Part shown: piece after piece, positions 5,166 through 6,641 of the stretch
How the letters are laid out: every line of letters starts with the position of its first letter
Position numbering within the stretch: position 1 is the first letter of the stretch
NCBI GenBank assembly: GCA_043826085.1
Contig: JBDRQW010000098.1
Location: forward strand, 1-6,641
Reading direction: 5' to 3'
DNA from: CAXBYZ01 sp043826085
Lineage (GTDB): Bacteria; Patescibacteriota; Microgenomatia; UBA1400; CG1-02-47-37
DNA: 6,641 nucleotides
The notes under the pieces: generated by a model
Database searches by the model: none
What the model was told of the DNA's origin: nothing
The model's input: the letters and a program-made list of their open reading frames with translations, nothing else
Made by a program: the position numbers and the translations under genes

Positions 5166-6530
5166 TTATTTCCAGTTTATTTTAAGAAAATGAGCTGCAC
5201 AGGACATGCAGGGGTCGTAGGCGCGGATTAGAATTTCGATTTGGTATTCGAGGGATTGTCTGAGTTTTTTCGTTAAGGTGACTCCTTCCAGCTTCGCTGT
5301 CCCGACTCGGCATTCTGCCGGGTCTCCTGTCAAGGAGTCACCTTTTTGGAGGTGAGAATCTACCAGGATTTTAATGTCGTTTTGGATGTTTAACTGGTTT
5401 TGGCCGGTGGGAACCAGGATTTCGGCATCTTTAACCAGATTATTTTCAATAGTTAGGCGGTGATAGAGAATACCTCTTGGAGCTTCGACAACGCCAAAGC
5501 CGGTGCCGGTACTAATCAAAGCTTTAAGGAGAGGTTCCAGAACAAAAGTGGTATTGGTTAGAATTTCCAGGGAGTCGTCGATAGCGTTTAGGATTTCGAT
5601 AGCCTGAGCTAAGTTATTATGATGAATATTTTTGGAGGGAAATAAGCTTAAAGATGAAGCTGTATCTTGCTTGGTTTTTTTATTTAAAGCGTCTTTATTA
5701 AGGTTAATGCGGGCCAAGGCTCCGGTCATGTAGAAACCTTGTTTGTAGGTGTAGGCGGCGGCTTGAGAGTAGGTCAAGTCCTTGTGTTCCAGTTGGCCAC
5801 GGTATTCTTCTGAAGGAATATCGATGCCATCTGAGCTAATGACTCGGCCTAAAATGTATGAGTAGGTAGGGTCTTTAATGGCAAGATAAGGAATTTGTTG
5901 GAGTTGATGGAATTTGGAGTTGGCAAAGATTTTGATTAATCTTAGAACGGCAGGGCGAATGGCTTGGAGTTTAGCAATAACTTCTTTGGTTTTAGTTTTT
6001 TCGGGAAATTTGGTGAAGCCACCAACCATGGGTAGAGGAGCATGAACTGAGCGACCACCGGTGAGGATTGATAGTTGATTGCCGGCGTCTTTGACATCAA
6101 AGGTATCGTGGAGGAGTTGGTGTTGGTGTGGGTCTTTTTCGTCAAAATCTAAAAGAGAGTCTTGGTTAAAAAGATCCGGTAAAACAAAGATATAAAGATG
6201 AAGGGCGTGGTCTCTGATAATTAAGCCATTGTTAATTAAGCGACGAAGAGTTTGAGTTTGTTTGGAGGGGATAATTTTGAAAGCTTGTTCGACGGCTTCG
6301 ATGGCGGCTAAAATATGGGCGTTGCTACAAGTGCCACAGATTCGGGCGAGTAAGGCGGGGGCGGCAAGAGCGGGTTTGCCTTTGATGGCTTGAGTGTAGA
6401 AGCGTTTGTACTCGGTGATTTTAAAGTGACACTTAGTGACTTTGTTATTTTTAATGGAGAGATCGAGACTGGCTCCGCCTTCGATTTTGCAGATTTCTTT
6501 GAGTGATAGATCTAGATTTATTTGATGCAT
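5166..6530 (-). CDS. [NiFe]-hydrogenase large (catalytic) subunit, group 3-like
   Basis: This 454-residue subunit carries the Ni-Fe site. The N-terminal motif is RICGTCSNAH (C65, C68) and the C-terminal motif is DPCMSCAAH (C441, C444, H447), supplying all four cysteine ligands. Other family marks are KIEGG (E17; the common His after EG is Gly here), GGRSVH (158-163), EAPRG (349-353, with R352) and PTGQN (374-378). Residues 448-454 form the tail removed by the maturation peptidase after H447. The motifs fit cytoplasmic group 3 (F420- or NAD(P)-linked, 3b-like) enzymes; the subgroup needs the partner subunits. Residues about 397-418 come from an inverted-repeat block that looks inserted. ATG 6530 starts 25 bases after the previous gene ends, without a clear Shine-Dalgarno. 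Confidence 0.93.
   Translation of the reverse strand: MHQINLDLSLKEICKIEGGASLDLSIKNNKVTKCHFKITEYKRFYTQAIKGKPALAAPALLARICGTCSNAHILAAIEAVEQAFKIIPSKQTQTLRRLINNGLIIRDHALHLYIFVLPDLFNQDSLLDFDEKDPHQHQLLHDTFDVKDAGNQLSILTGGRSVHAPLPMVGGFTKFPEKTKTKEVIAKLQAIRPAVLRLIKIFANSKFHQLQQIPYLAIKDPTYSYILGRVISSDGIDIPSEEYRGQLEHKDLTYSQAAAYTYKQGFYMTGALARINLNKDALNKKTKQDTASSLSLFPSKNIHHNNLAQAIEILNAIDDSLEILTNTTFVLEPLLKALISTGTGFGVVEAPRGILYHRLTIENNLVKDAEILVPTGQNQLNIQNDIKILVDSHLQKGDSLTGDPAECRVGTAKLEGVTLTKKLRQSLEYQIEILIRAYDPCMSCAAHFLKINWK
5275..5344. repeat. 70-bp palindromic element in the hydrogenase gene
   Basis: Perfect 13-bp arms AAGGTGACTCCTT (5275-5287) and AAGGAGTCACCTT (5332-5344) enclose two further hairpins. One has a 4-bp stem, CAGC-TTC-GCTG (5289-5299). 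The other has a 9-bp stem with one G-T pair, 5304-5312 with 5316-5324, and a TTC loop. On RNA this folds as a three-way junction. The interior is clearly GC-richer than its surroundings. It is read through in frame as residues 396-419 of the hydrogenase large subunit. Architecture and in-frame position resemble the Rickettsia palindromic elements known in coding genes, but the sequence relation is untested. Confidence 0.75.
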
Positions 6531-6555
6531 GCTTTTATGTTTGTTTTTTAAAATT

Positions 6556-6641
6556 TCACCAACCAGTTTTTTCAGGAACCGTGTTCTCTGATCCAGCGAT
6601 CAGAGCCACTCTATCTCGTTTCAATTTTCCGATTACGGAAC
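6556..6641 (-). CDS. 3' end of a gene upstream of the hydrogenase large subunit
   Basis: The last 27 codons of a minus-strand reading frame are visible, from the right edge to TGA at 6558-6556. The peptide contains KLKRDRVALIAGSEN and ends in EKTGW. It lies 25 bases before the large-subunit ATG on the same strand, so it is most likely the end of another hydrogenase operon gene; in group 3b operons the small (delta) subunit usually sits here. I cannot identify the family from so short a tail, and the small-subunit idea rests on gene order alone. The segment also contains an 8-bp hairpin. Confidence 0.5.
   Translation of the reverse strand, partial: SVIGKLKRDRVALIAGSENTVPEKTGW
6586..6605. repeat. 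8-bp stem-loop near the right edge
   Basis: CTCTGATC (6586-6593), loop CAGC, GATCAGAG (6598-6605) is a perfect hairpin. Three more pairs (GTG 6581-6583 with CAC 6607-6609) follow across a small internal loop. It falls in the coding end of the partial gene and could be another inserted palindrome or an RNA structure between cistrons. Confidence 0.55.

Noticed and set aside
5275..5344. tRNA gene or CRISPR repeat as an explanation for the cloverleaf-like fold
   Set aside because: The outer stem is 13 bp, there are only two inner arms, there is no CCA end, T-loop or anticodon arm of normal size, and no repeated units with spacers.
5275..5344. Insertion sequence
   Set aside because: At 70 bp it has inverted repeats but no room for a transposase, and it keeps the reading frame, so at most it is a small non-autonomous palindromic element.
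5942..6145. Small minus-strand open frame within the hydrogenase gene
   Set aside because: It is a shifted-frame shadow of the large subunit, whose own frame is conserved across this stretch.
6531..6603. N-terminal extension of the hydrogenase large subunit
   Set aside because: The frame is open for about 24 codons upstream of ATG 6530 but contains no ATG, GTG or TTG and overlaps the end of the preceding gene.

Overview
Inferred organism: an AT-rich, gene-dense bacterial genome, most plausibly a Candidate Phyla Radiation (Patescibacteria, Microgenomates-like) member. The grounds are indirect: very compact overlapping genes, promoters sitting almost on the start codons, small palindromes scattered through genes and gaps, and a group 3-type [NiFe] hydrogenase next to a DUF6390-like gene. 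TGA is used as a normal stop (acetyltransferase, VapC and DUF6390-like genes), which argues against the TGA=Gly code of Gracilibacteria. The lineage call was not tested by phylogeny.

Layout, left to right. A possible terminator tail (1-20) is followed by a membrane-anchored DUF192 protein. Next comes a Phd/YefM-type antitoxin with a RelE/ParE-like toxin, preceded by a palindromic candidate operator. A 102-base gap carries a near-consensus promoter and, on the minus strand, what may be the last codons of a decayed gene. A GNAT-type acetyltransferase with an unrecognised C-terminal half follows.

From about 2290 a tightly packed plus-strand operon runs to 5125: AbrB-type antitoxin, PIN-domain toxin (VapC), HypC, an EamA/DMT permease, a DUF6390-like protein, and a [NiFe]-hydrogenase maturation endopeptidase. 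Junctions range from a 47-base overlap to a 4-base gap. The only convincing promoter lies before the antitoxin, inside an array of three 9-bp palindromes spaced exactly 19 bp apart. Hydrogenase maturation genes therefore appear to be read from a toxin-antitoxin promoter.

Convergent to that operon, on the minus strand, is the hydrogenase large (catalytic) subunit, with all four Ni-binding cysteines and a 7-residue C-terminal tail. That tail is the expected substrate of the endopeptidase across the gap. The end of another gene, probably a second hydrogenase subunit, enters from the right edge. A 31-base inverted repeat separates the two convergent units.

The most unusual feature is inside the large-subunit gene. 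A 70-base GC-richer block bounded by perfect 13-bp inverted repeats, with two inner hairpins, encodes about 22 in-frame residues between the PTGQN segment and the C-terminal DPCxxCxxH motif, where I expect the family to be shorter. It looks like a palindromic element inserted in frame into a conserved enzyme gene.
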